From: Bidens hawaiensis
Taxonomy: Eukaryota; Streptophyta; Magnoliopsida; Asterales; Asteraceae
NCBI GenBank assembly: GCA_021521415.1
Contig: JAIQDT010008975.1
Span: 46,083 to 110,082 of the forward strand
Length of the DNA stretch: 64,000 nt
Direction: 5' to 3'
Shown in pieces: positions 11,450 to 23,393 of this stretch. Below the pieces are notes generated by a model, which searched no databases, was not told the origin of the DNA, and saw only the letters and a program-made list of their open reading frames with translations. The stretch's first letter is position 1, and each line of letters starts with the position of its first letter. The translations under genes and the position numbers were made by a program.

Positions 11450-11682
11450 ACCAAGGCTCATGGCGCTTTTATTCGTTCAAACGACAACGTATCAGTCAGT
11501 CAAACCCCACTTTTATGCAGCAGAAGAAGATTCAAATTAAGAAGGTGTCACCACGCGCCATCACATTACAAAGCCGCTCTCTCTTTGTCCTGTCCGCCAC
11601 TTTCAAACGCGCCTCCGCTAAACACCGTGCGCCACCACCGTCACAGATCGGACAATTCATCCGCCAGCTGTTAATTATTGCG
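11450..11682 (+). promoter_or_regulatory. Promoter and 5' leader exon of the CIP7-like gene
   Basis: Base composition rises sharply here against the AT-rich upstream DNA, with CT-rich stretches (GCCGCTCTCTCTTTGTCC) typical of plant leaders. A donor at TTATTGCG/GTAATA would end the leader exon at 11682. No clear TATA box is seen, so the start site is not placed. Confidence 0.5.
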
Positions 11683-11757
11683 GTAATAAATTAACACTGC
11701 ACTTTATTAGTACGTTACGATTAATGAATTCATTAATTAAAATGAGCTGCATGTTTT

Positions 11758-12220
11758 GCGATGAATCTCGTGTTTGTGAGCTGAGATTTTGATTTGTTAG
11801 ATCTAATTTGCAATGCTAGTTGTAGTTAGTTCTATTGTATGATAATGTTTGAGTTATTTCCCCGCTGTGGTAATTTAGCGTATAATTATTGTTTAGATGT
11901 TTGAAATGAGACGCGTATTAAGCGATGAATGTCGTGTTTGTGTTCGCGAGCTGAGATTTTAATTGTGGATCATGATTAGGTCATATTTTGTTAGATCTAA
12001 TTTGCTTTTGCATATAATTACTGTTGATGATATTTGAAATGAGGAGTGTCGCATTTTGGTGTTAGTGAGCTGAGATTTGATTGTGAATGATTAGGTTTTA
12101 TTTTGTTAGATATAATTTGCTTTAGCATTTTTTTTGTTGTTGATGATATTTGCAATGAGCTGCCTATTTTGTGATGAATGTCACGTTTGTGTTCGCGAGA
12201 TGAGATTTTGACAGTGAATG
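11758..12220 (+). repeat. Four degenerate tandem repeats within the leader intron
   Basis: The intron at 11683-12403, just upstream of the start codon, is largely built of four copies of a 120-165 bp unit beginning near 11758, 11922, 12042 and 12172. Each has a variant of GATGAATGTCGTGTTTGTG, then GAGCTGAGATTTTGA. The first three also have TTTTGTTAGATCTAATTTGC or a near match. The intron ends TTGTTTCAG at 12403, four bases before the ATG. Confidence 0.75.
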
Positions 12221-12407
12221 ATGGTTGTCGTAGTTCTATTCTATGATATAATTTGTGGAGGATATTTTAAAGTTTTTGATAGTGTTTATTTTTGTGTTTA
12301 TAGATGTTTGAATTTTTGAAAGTGTATTATTTATAATGGAGATATTATTATAGGTGTGTTTTTGTGGTGGATTGAGATGTACATATTTGGTTTGTTGTTT
12401 CAGGTTG

Positions 12408-15400
12408 ATGGAGATGGAAGGAGGAATTGATCCTGATGCTCCACTTGATTATGTTGAACTTCAGATATTTCCATGCCAGAACAGGTTCTTTCCTTTTTAA
12501 AACCTGTTTATAAAATTCCGTGTTGTTATATGGTTATTACTACTGTAAATAGGAGATTGTATTTGATTAGGTTTTCTTATATTATGATTTGTTGTATTCT
12601 CACTTGTGGTAAATAATAACAAACCCTACAACAGTGCATAGTTTATATACAAAGTTCAGATTGTTTGTCAAAAATATGGATGGTTTGTTTGAATCATGTT
12701 CTTATATTATCTTTTGTAGGTATGATGCATATGTATGTAGTAGCAACAGGGCCGAAAAGGCAGCATCCGGAGCCTTGAAACAGTTATTATTGCATTCACC
12801 CCGAGTCAAAGATTTGACCTCCAAAGGCTCAAATACAAATTTCAAGGTGTTACCTCCCGACACTGTCAATGATGCTGAGTGGTTCACAACAGCCACATTG
12901 ACAAGGTTCATTTCATATTTTCATAGTGCGTTTCCTTTCTGTTGTTTTATTTGATATACTAAATGGAACTAAATCTTTATATGCTTTCTTTGATTATCAT
13001 TTGTTAGATTTCTACGCATTCTTGATTGGCCACACATCGTTAGCATTGGAAATGAAATCACTCAATTAGAGGAGACCAAAAAGTTCCAACTTTCTTTGTC
13101 TTTGAAGGCTGTGGTTGATCTTACATCATCGATCGATTCAAAGTATGTATTCTTTGTGGTATCTATCATTATACGTACCTAATTTCATGCAGTTTCTTAA
13201 CCAACATATCTGTGGCTTCTGATAGGAATGAACTACTGAGAGCTGTTGATTTAAGGCTCACTGCACTAAAAGATGAGGTAGTTACTATCTTTGACCAGGT
13301 TACCAGGGCCAGATGCTCAACTAAGGACATATCTGACTTGGAAAATTTTACACATCATATTGGAGCCAAAAATATAAGGTATCTTTTCACAAAAGAATAC
13401 GTGTTTAGCATATGTTGCAATACGAATAGAGCTGTCAAACCGTGACGTGTTGTGTTAAACAGGTCATGTTCGATATGACAAGTTTTACACAACTAGTGAA
13501 CCCAAACACGACATGTTTAAGTGTGTCATTTTCTTAAACACTAGCATGGACATGTTAAGTAAGCACGATTAAATATAAAAAGTTCACTAACAGGATTATC
13601 ATGACACGTTTAACACAATTCACTAAATATGGTTAAAAAACAATAAGACAACAAATACAATTAAACAAAAGCTATAAAAAATTATAATCAATATTTAGTA
13701 TTAAATATTTATTATTTCTAGGGTGCAAACGAGCTGAGTCGAGCCACAGCTCGGCTCGTTTTGACTTATGAGAGCTCAAGCTCGACTCGTGAATCGTTTT
13801 TACAAGCTCGAGCTCGGCTTCTTTATTATTTATTAAATTATATATGTTTTTAATTGTTTTTACATGTGTTGAGAAAACCTTAAACGAGCCTAAGCTCGGC
13901 TCGAGCTGGTGGGCAGTACCTTAAACGAGCCAAAGCTCGACTCGCTCTCGATAACTAAATGAGCTTTATTTGAGGCTCTTGCTCGGCTCGGCTTGTATCA
14001 CGCTTTTTATTGATTCGATCTTGAGTAGTTCGCAAGCGGCTCGGCTCCTTTGCACCCCTAATTATTTCTAACTTCTAAGACCATAAAAGTGTGTCGTTTT
14101 GATAAACAGTCATAAATGTGTTGTCAACCTATTAACCTATTATCAAGATAAGTTAACGTGTTACGTGACAGGTAAAAACCATTTAGACACGTTTTAATCG
14201 TGTCATTAACTAGTCAACCAGTTTATTGTCTCAAACACTACCCGTTTATCTTTGTGTCAAGACGTGTTGTTTTAACGGGTCATGCCAGAAATAACCAGGC
14301 CTACACATCATGACATCAACACTTACTAGTTACTATAGCAGTACAACCATACAATTTTCAGGGATGTATTACAGAAGTTTGTTGAAATGAACCTATTCCC
14401 AACAGTTGAAGACACTAACAAAACCACAAAAAAATGTGTCTCTCCAAAAGTTGCAAAGATTAAACAGCACAACTCAACAGAAGATGAAGATTCTTCACTT
14501 TCAAGTGAGGATGACCAACCATCCATTGACAGACGTCATGCTGCTAGAAGATCCACAACACCTAGAAGATCAGCATCTCCAATGCGCCGAATCCAAATTG
14601 GATGGTCAGGATCACAGAGCACCTGCACTAACCATTAAGAGCCTCAACCATTTTCCTGTCAGAGAAAAACTTTCATTTCAAAAATATTCAGCTGACAACA
14701 GCAGTGATGAGGATGACAATAAGAAAAATGTACTGAGAATGAGTGTTCAAGATAAAATCAGTTTATTTGAAAGCAAACAAAGAGACCAAAAAGTGCACAT
14801 TCCAAATACTAAGAAACTGTTCAATATAACCGTTGGATCAAATAAAGCTGTACTGAGAAGATGGAGTTCAGGAATGAGTGAAAATGTAGCACCTAAACCC
14901 AACCCCAAACCCGAACCCGAACCCGAACCCATTCCCATTGTGAGTACAGAAAACATTAAACCACACTCACCTGAAAGAGAAGAAGGCTGTGAAAAACATC
15001 CAGAATCAATCGAATGGAGTCAACAAAACAAAGCAAAACTGAACGAATTGTTCATGAAAATGATGGAAGATAAAAAGAAACCGATGAACAATAATATTAC
15101 CAATCAAAAAAATGATGAAAAGCTCAAATTAGAAGCTTCTGCAAAGAACACTCAAAAGAAGTTGACTCCATTCATGAATTCAAAAAAGGAAGCTTTAAAT
15201 AAACCTTCTGTTTTGAAAAAACCTGCAGCTAAACCATCTTCTTTACCGGTTACACGCAAATCATGGTCATCAACACCATCACCAAGAACTCCAACCGGTC
15301 CTACTTCTTCTAAACTGGTTGGATCAAGCACAAAAGCCGAGATATCGCGGTTAAAGAATCTGAAGTCAACACCACCAGATGGTAATAGACCCCTTAAAAA

Positions 15401-16867
15401 CATCAATCAGAACATGCAGTCAACGGTTACAAAAAGCACAAAGACAGCCAAAGCAAAAGTTGACCAGACTCCTGAGGTTAAAGTTAAACCGAGGTTTAAC
15501 AAGGTTAATAAGAAAAGCAGCATGGTTCCGTTGGAGACAAAACCGTTTCTTCGTAAGGGTTCTGGGATTGGACCCGGGGTGGGCCCAGTTGTGGTCAAGT
15601 CAAAGGTCTTTGACCAGCCCGAGGAAGCTTCTAGAACTTTGATCCACACTGAGGAAAATGAGGCAGTCATGGCTATTGATATAAGTGAAAATGAGGAAAA
15701 AATGTGAACCCGAGGTGGTCAGCCCTAGCCCCAGCCTGGTCCCAAGCCCTGGTCCTGGCCTGGGGCCCACAAAGTGTGAAGAACCAGTGATGATTTCTCC
15801 AACTGCTTGGGTGGAAGATCAATCAGATAATCATAATGAGGAAAAATGTAAACCACAGGTGGTTTACCTTAGCCCAGGTCCGAGCCCAGGGCCCATAAAG
15901 TGTGAGGAACCAATGATGATATCTCCAACTGCTTGGGTGGAATATGAATTAGATAATAATGGCGAAAAATGTAAATCCCAGGTGGTTAGCCTTAGCCCAG
16001 GCCCGAGCCCCGGGCCCATAAAGTGTGATGAACCAATGTTGATATCTCCAACTGCTTGGGTGAAAGATGAATCAGATAATAATAATGAGGAAAAATGTAA
16101 ATCCCAGGTGGTTAGCCTTAGCCCAGGCCCGGGGCCCACAAAATGTGATGAACCAATGTTGATATCTCCAACTGCTTGGGTAGAAGAAGTAGAAGATGAA
16201 CAAGTTAATAATAATGAGGAAGAAATTGTTATTCCATGCTTGTTGCAGAGTGAGTCTCCGGTCAAAGTTTTGGTGCCAGTTGGCGGTTCGTCAAGCCCAC
16301 GTGTTCGTCGGTCTTTGTCTCAAATGCTTCTAGAAGAGAGCAGTGAAGAGGCTGAAGTTAGTGAGTGGGGTAACGCGGAGCAGCCGCCTTTGTTGGTGTA
16401 CCAAAAAGAGTCACCGAAAGGGTTCAAACGGCTCTTGAAGTTTGCTAGAAAAAGTAAAGCCGAGTCAGCGTTGTTGGAAGCAGATGATGATGGTGCAGAA
16501 TCTAAAGGTAACAATAACAGTTCTCAACATTTAAGAAAGAAGTAATATTATGATCATATATATATTCCTTATGCTTGTTACTGAGTATTATTATTCATGC
16601 AGTTACATCACAGAATCATTTGAAGGTACCTGAGGATCATGTCTCTGCTTCCCTGAATTTAAAAAAAGGTAAAGTTCCTGTAATTGTTATAAACGGGCCA
16701 AAACTGTTATGTTTTGTTTTGTTTTTTATCTAATGGGTCAAAATTACCAAACGGGTCAAACGACTCAAATTCAAAATTTTGTGGTATGTATGTTTTCAGG
16801 AACAAGGTCATTCTTCTCTGTTTCAGCATTTAGGGCGAGCAAGACGAATGAGAGCAAGCTTCCTTGA
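12408..16867 (+). CDS. COP1-interacting protein 7-like protein, with two apparent frameshifts
   Basis: Seven coding exons join in phase: 12408-12484, 12720-12905, 13008-13142, 13226-13378, 14362-16507, 16603-16668 and 16800-16867. All introns are GT/AG. The start is [19 protein letters not shown] (a second ATG is at 12414). After correcting two frameshifts in exon 5 the length is about 942 aa. The family is recognised from the N-terminal region (about 1-200, with the NAEWFT-like word [13 protein letters not shown]), the basic motif [11 protein letters not shown] (about 255-266), then [11 protein letters not shown], and near the C-terminus [33 protein letters not shown] and [15 protein letters not shown]. 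Arabidopsis CIP7 is a nuclear COP1 partner needed for light-induced gene expression; the role of this paralogue is unknown. The frame shifts by +1 (or -2) near 14615, in an AG repeat, and by +1 at the A6 run near 15697-15702. Either the allele is broken or the assembly has indel errors. Otherwise the reading frame, splice sites and motifs are well kept. Confidence 0.87.
13720..14059. mobile_element. hAT-like MITE in intron 4 of the CIP7-like gene
   Basis: The terminal inverted repeats are AGGGTGCAAACGAGC and GCTCCTTTGCACCCCT. The interior is full of GAGCTCGGCTCG-type words in both orientations. The same 10 bp, ATTATTTCTA, lies at 13711-13720 and 14061-14070, as a TSD. The surrounding intron (13440-13640 and 14080-14290) holds related words GACGTGTTGTGTTAAACAGG and GACGTGTTGTTTTAACGGG, so this MITE seems nested in an older one. 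Confidence 0.75.
15703..16218 (+). repeat. Four in-frame coding repeats in the CIP7-like gene
   Basis: Four tandem units of about 41-48 residues occur, each with CK-Q-VV-LSPGP, then [13 protein letters not shown], then an acidic N/D/E-rich linker. Units 3 and 4 are the most alike at the DNA level. The GC-rich part (AGCCCAGGCCCGAGCCC) contrasts with the AT-rich flanks. The family normally has one AWVE-type site here, so this looks like a lineage-specific expansion. Confidence 0.8.
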
Positions 16868-17850
16868 AACCGAAAAGCTATAGAGTTGTAAAATATACAT
16901 TGCTAGTTGTTATATGTAAATTTGTTCTGATCTATGCTACCTTTTTATATTATTTGTTAGAGATGTTGTTAGTTACACTAGTTATTATAATCATACATGG
17001 ATTATGATCTTTTCTTCTAATTAAGGTGGGGAGAGATTTGAAATCTTAGCATCTTTACATCAATAGAGGAAAACCCCACAAAAGTTGATGTCTTGGTTTT
17101 TCAAAAAAAAAAAATTAAAACTAAAAGAAGTGGGAATAAGGAATAAGTCATCATTCACATTATATGCAATAATGATATTAATCACGAAAGAAATAATTTA
17201 ACCTCAATATTTATTAATGGTCTAATTTAACCTCAACTTCGTTAGGTTGCTCGTTGTTGTTTAATGCCACCAGCGTTAAACCCATGTTGGAATTGATGTA
17301 GCATAGCTCTTGCAGTGTTGGCGATGTTAACGAGTTGAACCACATTAAACTTCAAATGTGACCAAAATTTGTATATTTGAATAATGTGTACATGTTATAT
17401 TTTTGAAAATATAAACCGTTGCCTATAGACATTATCGATGCAAAATAAAGTAAGAGAATTCAAACCATCTCCAACACCGTGTGGAGGAACTCGTGACATG
17501 AAAGAGAGGGATGACGGAAGGAAGATGCACAGCTTTGGTGTGTGAGAGAGGGAGAGTGAAATCTTTCTCTACGTATAGGCGAAGAATGTGAGAGAGGAGT
17601 GAGAGAGAGAGGAAAAATGATTAGAATATAGTGACAGCCAAACAGACAATTTATGTTAAAAATTGAACTTATTAGTACCATGTTAAAAGTGTTTAAAAAT
17701 TTGAATAAGCAAAAAATATGTATGTAACTGAAGACATAGAATAGGGACAATTTACGCAATTAAGCCAAAGTGCAAAAACCCTTGTCTCGCACAGTTGAAT
17801 ACAAAAAAGAAAGAAACCCACCCACGCTTCCTGTTGCAATTAAACAAAAT
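16868..17850. other. 3' end of the CIP7-like gene and intergenic spacer
   Basis: The first 100 bp or so should be 3' UTR. The remainder holds no gene. A GA/CT-rich stretch at 17500-17620 (GAGAGAGGGAGAGTG, GAGTGAGAGAGAGAGG) is low-complexity. A 99-codon antisense frame over it is not believable. Confidence 0.6.
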
Positions 17851-17859
17851 TTAGGGTTT
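17851..17859 (-). promoter_or_regulatory. Telo-box in the TOC34 leader
   Basis: AAACCCTAA on the minus strand (TTAGGGTTT on plus) lies in the leader exon, about 40 bp before its donor at 17897/17898. Telo-boxes are common near the start of plant genes for translation and plastid biogenesis. Whether it acts here is inference. Confidence 0.4.
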
Positions 17860-18503
17860 GAGTTTACGTTCATCAAATTACAGCTAACAACAACAAGGTA
17901 ACATCCAAAACAATCGATTAAAAGTTATTTACATCCACTCACTCGTTCCCGTAAACTTAATACTCGATAATAATAATAATAATAGTTTAGTTTATTGGTT
18001 ATTTATGTGTAGGATGATTTTATTTAATATCTAGTTGGTTGTGTAACAGGTTAGGTGAGAAATTGATTGTATTATAGTTTAATTGCTTCTGGATTAGCTG
18101 TTTGTTGCTATGCAGTCAATATCCCTGAGTTATCACTGCCAATGTGAAATAAATATCTGTCTCCCGATATCAGTAAATTTCTTCCATTGCCGTTTCTGTT
18201 TCTTCTTGTTGCTGCCATTAGTGTTTTAACTCTTAACTGCCAATTGTTAGTGTTTTAAGTCTTAATCAGATCCTACTTGCTACAGCTGTTAGTCTTTTGC
18301 AAGTTGAAAAATGTTAATTTGTTAATGGTACGAGGAGAGTATACGGAATTGTTAGTGTTACCAATATTCCATTGCGATAACCTATATCTCATATACCGAT
18401 AATCATACGGAATTGTTTCTGTTATTTACATGGTTGGAAATGTGAATGTGTTTTTTAGTTTAATTGGGTTGAGTTATTGTTTAAATGTGTTCTTTTAGGT
18501 TCG

Positions 18504-21500
18504 ATGGCTCGTGAATGGACTGGGTTTCAGCAGTTTCCACTTGCTACACAGACCAAGTTGCTGGAAATATTGGGAACACTAAAGGAGAAGGTCGAATTCA
18601 GTTTCTTAATGCTCTTTATATTTTTTCTTATTCTCTTGATAACAAAAATATAGGGTTTAAGTAGATTTTCTTCTGTTTTCAGTACTTTTACAAGAACCCT
18701 GGTTAGCTTGCACTGAAAATTGAAAAACTAAGATATATAATCTAGTGTTCAAAAACTCAAGCATCCAGTTGAATTTGCAACTTTTCATTTTTTTTGATAT
18801 ATTCAGTTTATAATGGGTCAAAAAGGTTAATCCAAAAGATTTATCCAAAAAGAATTTGGGTTAGGGCCAAACAAATTGAATGTCATACGAAATGTACTAA
18901 AATCCATAAATGTAATTAGTCCTTTCAATTATATTTAACACATTATTTTGTTTGTAAATCTCAAAACAATGAAAAGAAAGGTTTGCGGGTTGCCCCAAAT
19001 TTTGACCCATTACCTGACCAGCTTGCCATTTTGCCATCCTTTTCAATTACCTGGATGACATTTATACATCTACACCTAGGGCTGTAGAAATACCGAAACG
19101 AACCGGATTAGGCCTCGTTTGTGTTCGTTCTTTAAGCTTTTATCGGACAAACGGAGAACGAAAATTAATCTGTGTTTGTTTGTTAAAGAAATGGATTTGT
19201 TCGTGTTCATTTGTAAACATTTCCAAAGAACCATTAGGAACATAAATGAACACAAACGAACTTATACGAACATATAAACTAACATAGACAACCCTTACGA
19301 ACATAAGCAAAGGTTGGTGGTGAGTTAAGTTAGTAAAATAATAAAAAATAAAAAATATAGGAAGTTCAAATGTTTGGATAATAAACTAAAAACTATAATA
19401 TATAAAAGCCATTAATCAATTAAATGAACACAAACAAACATGAACAAACGTAAAAGAACGAACATAAACAAACACATTACTGAACGTTCAAGAAAATAGA
19501 TGAACAAATGCGACCTTTGTTCATGCTCGGTCATTTAGTTAATCGAATGGAATTCCTTGTTCAGATTTGTTCGTTTATTAAACGAACGAACAGTTGCTGA
19601 ACGTTCGGTTTGTTTACAGCCCTATCTACAACCTTAACTTATTTGGCAAATGAAACTTTGCAATTTCATTAAACTTTACAGTTTGTTTGATTGTATGATT
19701 ATGCTATATCGCAGTCAAGGGACAGTTTGACAATTCTTGTAATGGGGAAGGGTGGTGTTGGGAAATCTTCAACCGTGAACTCCATTCTCGGGGAACGTGT
19801 AGTTGCAGTCAGTGCATTTCAGGTATTTGTTAAAACTTCATACTTGTAGAATGATGATTTTCAAGTTTCAATTATTAACTTTCTGATTTGATATATTTGT
19901 TTAATTTTTGTAGTCAGATGTGCCACGACCCGTGATGGCTTCACGTGAACGGTCTGGGTTCACATTGAACATCATTGACACACCTGGCATTGTTGAGGGT
20001 GGATATGTTAATGATCAGGCCCTGCAACTCATCAAAAGGTCTGTTTTTGAGTTTTTGTACTTGTTAACGGGTCAAAAAAGGTTAACTTTTGTACGGGTTG
20101 AAACGGGCTGGATTGGATTCACCTGCAAGCATCTTTGTCCGACTTTGATTTTGTAATGGTTAATGTTTCAAATAAGATTGTTATAGTAATGATCTTATTG
20201 TTTGAATAAACAAGTTAGGTGGTTGTATGCATTAAAAATCAGGGGTGTGCACGAAATCGAAATAATCTAACCCAATAAAAAATCTGCAGTTTGGTTTTCT
20301 TTTATTTAAAAAACTGTTTTTTAAGTAATTTGAGATAACCATCTAATCAGCTAATTAACAAAAAATATTGGCCCAAAATTTCATGCCAGAAATTATTGTT
20401 TTTGGTCATTTATTTCCGGCTTGATATTTCAAGCTCAAACGATAAAAACTGAAACGAATCGACCCCATTGTGGAATCCGAAAACCGAAGAAACTGAAGCC
20501 AAATGATTTCCAAAAATTCGAAAACCGATTATAAGGCTTTTACTTCATTAGTTCTCAATCACAAGCTTGATTATAAAGTTTAATTTTCATTTTTATCTAC
20601 ATTGAGTATTGCGTACACTGACCAATGGCATATTTTAATGATTTGTGATTTTGAGGTTGTTTGACTTTGAGCAGGTTTCTGTTGAACAAAACAATAGATG
20701 TGTTGTTATATGTTGACCGTTTGGATTCCTATAGAGTAGATAACTTGGACAAACAAATTGTTAAGGCAATAACTGAGAGTTTTGGCAAAGAAATTTGGCG
20801 GAAGGCAGTTGTGGTGTTAACACATGCTCAACTTACACCACCTGATTGTCTTAGTTATGATGACTTTTTTGCAAGAAGATCAGAGGCTGTCCTTAAAGTT
20901 GTTGACTCTGGTGCCCGGTTGAAGAGACATGAACTTCAGGTACGCATTAGTTATACATTGTGTTAAATTTATTATTCCTGCTGAAATTGAAAAGGGATAT
21001 TTTTAAATTTTTTCAGTTGTACTGATTTTGTTTAAATAAAATGGTTTAGGAGGATTTAATAAGTAAGGATATTTTGGTCAACTTTTGACCTGTTTGATCG
21101 AGTCAACTCGTTTGAATTGGTTTGGGTTACTTGTCAAGGTTTTTCTTTGTCCTTTGGTTTTGAATTTTATTAGAAAGTGGAAACCTAGATGTGTAGATTA
21201 AAACGACTGTATGGCCAAATAATAATCTGATTTTGTTTAAATAAAACAAATTAGGAGGCTTTAGTATTGTTGTTTTTCTAGCTTCATCGTGGATACATGA
21301 TGCTATATTTTTTTGTTTTCATTGTTAAATTGCTGATGCGACCCTTAAATCATCTTTGTAATCCAAGTCATAGGTTTGACTTTGACCCTAGTTTGCAACC
21401 CTTAAATCGTTTTCTTTCTGAGGTTTTGTAATTACTGTGGGGAATATTAAATAACCCTGGTTAAAAACCTCATCTTGACTACAGGAAGTCAAATTTTTAT

Positions 21501-22525
21501 TTTTATTATTGTGTGCATTCTGAGTGTTGTGGGTGCTTTTTGTAGGATGATTCAATTCCTGTTGTGTTGGTTGAGAACAGCAGCAGATGTAGTAAAAATG
21601 ACAACGGAGAAAAGGTTAGTTGCCATGTGTAACTCAAGCAACACGCTTTTATGTTATATTTTTGCTTTTGTTTTATTTATTTATATATTTTTGTGTTGCA
21701 TTAGATTCTCCCGAATGGAACTGTTTGGATACCCAAAGTAGTTGAAACCATCACAAAAGTTGCTACAAACGAAAGCCAAAGCATCTTGGTTGACCAAAAG
21801 CTGATTGATGGTCCCAACGCAAACGACAGAGGGAAAAAATTCATTCCTTTTATCTTAGGATTCCAGGTAAGCTATTGAATTGTTTCTGTTTTCCTTAAGA
21901 GTCTTATATCTGGGTTAGGTTGGCCTGAATACATTTTTTTTCTCCAAATTTTCAATAAATTTATGTTTAATTGGTATCGAATAATGATTACAAAAAGTAT
22001 AGTTTCAATAATAGTTTAATTATTGAAAGGAGTAAGGTATATAAGGAGGACATGCAACTATTCAGTATGCATCCTATTCGTTTACACAGTATGACTGAAT
22101 ACATATTGAATGCTGGATATCTTTAATTTTTTGATAATTTTTACTTTGTTGTTTTTTGGTAAGGGAATTTTTTGTTGTTTTCAAAAATGTTCATTTTTTT
22201 TGGTATAAACGAAACTAGATACACATTTGGATGTTCTATAATGTCGTTTGAATAGTTGGATAGTCTTAGTTAAACGATTTAGGTGGGGTTTATGCAACTT
22301 TTACACACATGACATGTTGAAACCATTTTTAGCAACGTTTAACATTATTTTATTGGTTTTTTTATTTTTCTTCTTTAAGTTTCTTTGTTATTATTTGTTC
22401 TGTATATTTGTTATTTGATTGCTGTACATGTCTGCATCTTTTTGCAGTACTTCTTTGTTATCAAACAACTTCAAAAATGGATCAAGAATGATATTGCTAA
22501 AGCGCCCAAGTCTTCATGGGAATGA
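18504..22525 (+). CDS. TOC34: Translocase of chloroplast 34 (TOC34/TOC33) GTPase
   Basis: Chloroplast outer-envelope GTPase that recognises precursor proteins at the TOC complex with TOC159 and TOC75. Seven exons: 18504-18590, 19715-19822, 19914-20038, 20675-20939, 21546-21614, 21705-21866 and 22448-22525. All introns are GT/AG and the frame stays open for 297 aa, the length of Arabidopsis TOC33. A further intron (17898-18498) splits the 5' UTR. Visible motifs are the P-loop GKGGVGKSS (40-48), switch DTPG (87-90), the dimer-interface arginine in SYRVD (R127, matching R130 of AtTOC33), THAQ (156-159) and VENSSR (204-209). One hydrophobic tail segment, FIPFILGFQYFFVI (264-277), would anchor it to the membrane, with a short C-terminal tail in the intermembrane space. 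No transit peptide is present, as expected for this signal-anchored class. It looks fully functional. Confidence 0.96.
19078..19623. mobile_element. hAT-like MITE in TOC34 intron 1
   Basis: The inverted termini are AGGGCTGTAGAAATACCG and CGGTTTGTTTACAGCCCT. Matching 8-bp flanks ATCTACAC (19068-19075) and ATCTACAA (19624-19631) fit a hAT TSD. The interior repeats CGTTTGTGTTCGTT and GAACACAAACGAAC in both orientations. It lies in a phase-0 intron and should be spliced out. Confidence 0.75.
20039..20674. other. TOC34 intron 3, possible decayed MITE
   Basis: This 636-bp intron holds a stretch starting near 20240 (AGGGGTGTGCACGAAATCG) that resembles the start of hAT-type MITEs, with many AACCGA-like words to about 20530. 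A matching right end is not clear, so the call is weak. Confidence 0.35.
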
Positions 22526-23393
22526 GATCTTGTTGCTTGTTTTCAGTTAGACCTTGTTTTTTTATCTGTGAGTTGAGAGACGATTGTTCGTGGCGGTTTT
22601 AACTTGGAAAATAACCCGGTGTCGATTTAGACATTGTTTTGTTTGATTATGTAATTCTATATGGTGTTAACATGTTTTGTTCTAATATGTCGTTTGTCTT
22701 GGCAACACACACTGCAGCTAGTAGTTTCTGTGCAGCCCTAACCTCTTTTAACAGCAAAAAAAAAAAAAAGAAACAAAGGAACTGAAAGGGTGTGATTTTA
22801 TAACTTCACATAACCTTTTAAGTTTTAACAGCCAAAAACAAACTTTGTTAAAAGTTGAGTTACTTAAACCACGTGCTCGTTGTGGAGCTTATTTTATACA
22901 GACCTAACAAACTGTCATTAGACTATTATTTTTGTGTAAATATAAAAAAAATTATTCAATGTATATTACATCATATAATGTATGCAAATGTATAGATTAT
23001 AATAAAAAAAAAAGTTAAATACGTCTGTTATTTGTATCAAGTTACAGGAATAAATAAATGTTAAAAAAACTAGTAATAAATAAAGCAAGCATGAGCTTTA
23101 AACAAGGAGCAAGAAAGAACATAGACACTCTGACTGAACTCATCATACGTCACAGCGAGTTTGCACCAAAAACTAACTTTTAAACATCTACAATTGAGAA
23201 ACGCTCTCTTACTATTTCAAACGTTGAATACAATACCATCTAACATATCTAATTATAAGCATTACAGACATAACTATTTTGACAAAACTTACTAAAGATA
23301 CAATTACAATTAACTCGGTCATTCACCTATCTGATAACTTCCCATCTTGACCAAGTCTAAATACAAAGCTACACCTATCAACACCAAAACCAA
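22526..23393. other. Convergent 3' spacer between TOC34 and FSD2
   Basis: The two genes end tail to tail with 868 bp between stop codons. The first 200 bp or so and the last 100-200 bp should be 3' UTRs. The remainder is AT-rich, with an A-run at 22757-22769, and no gene is seen. Confidence 0.6.

Noticed and set aside
15864..16265. 133-codon antisense frame rich in Gly, Ser and Pro
   Set aside because: It is the complement of the four coding repeats in the CIP7-like gene, kept open by their composition.
17460..17759. 99-codon antisense frame upstream of TOC34
   Set aside because: It spans a GA/CT-rich low-complexity stretch and has no recognisable feature.
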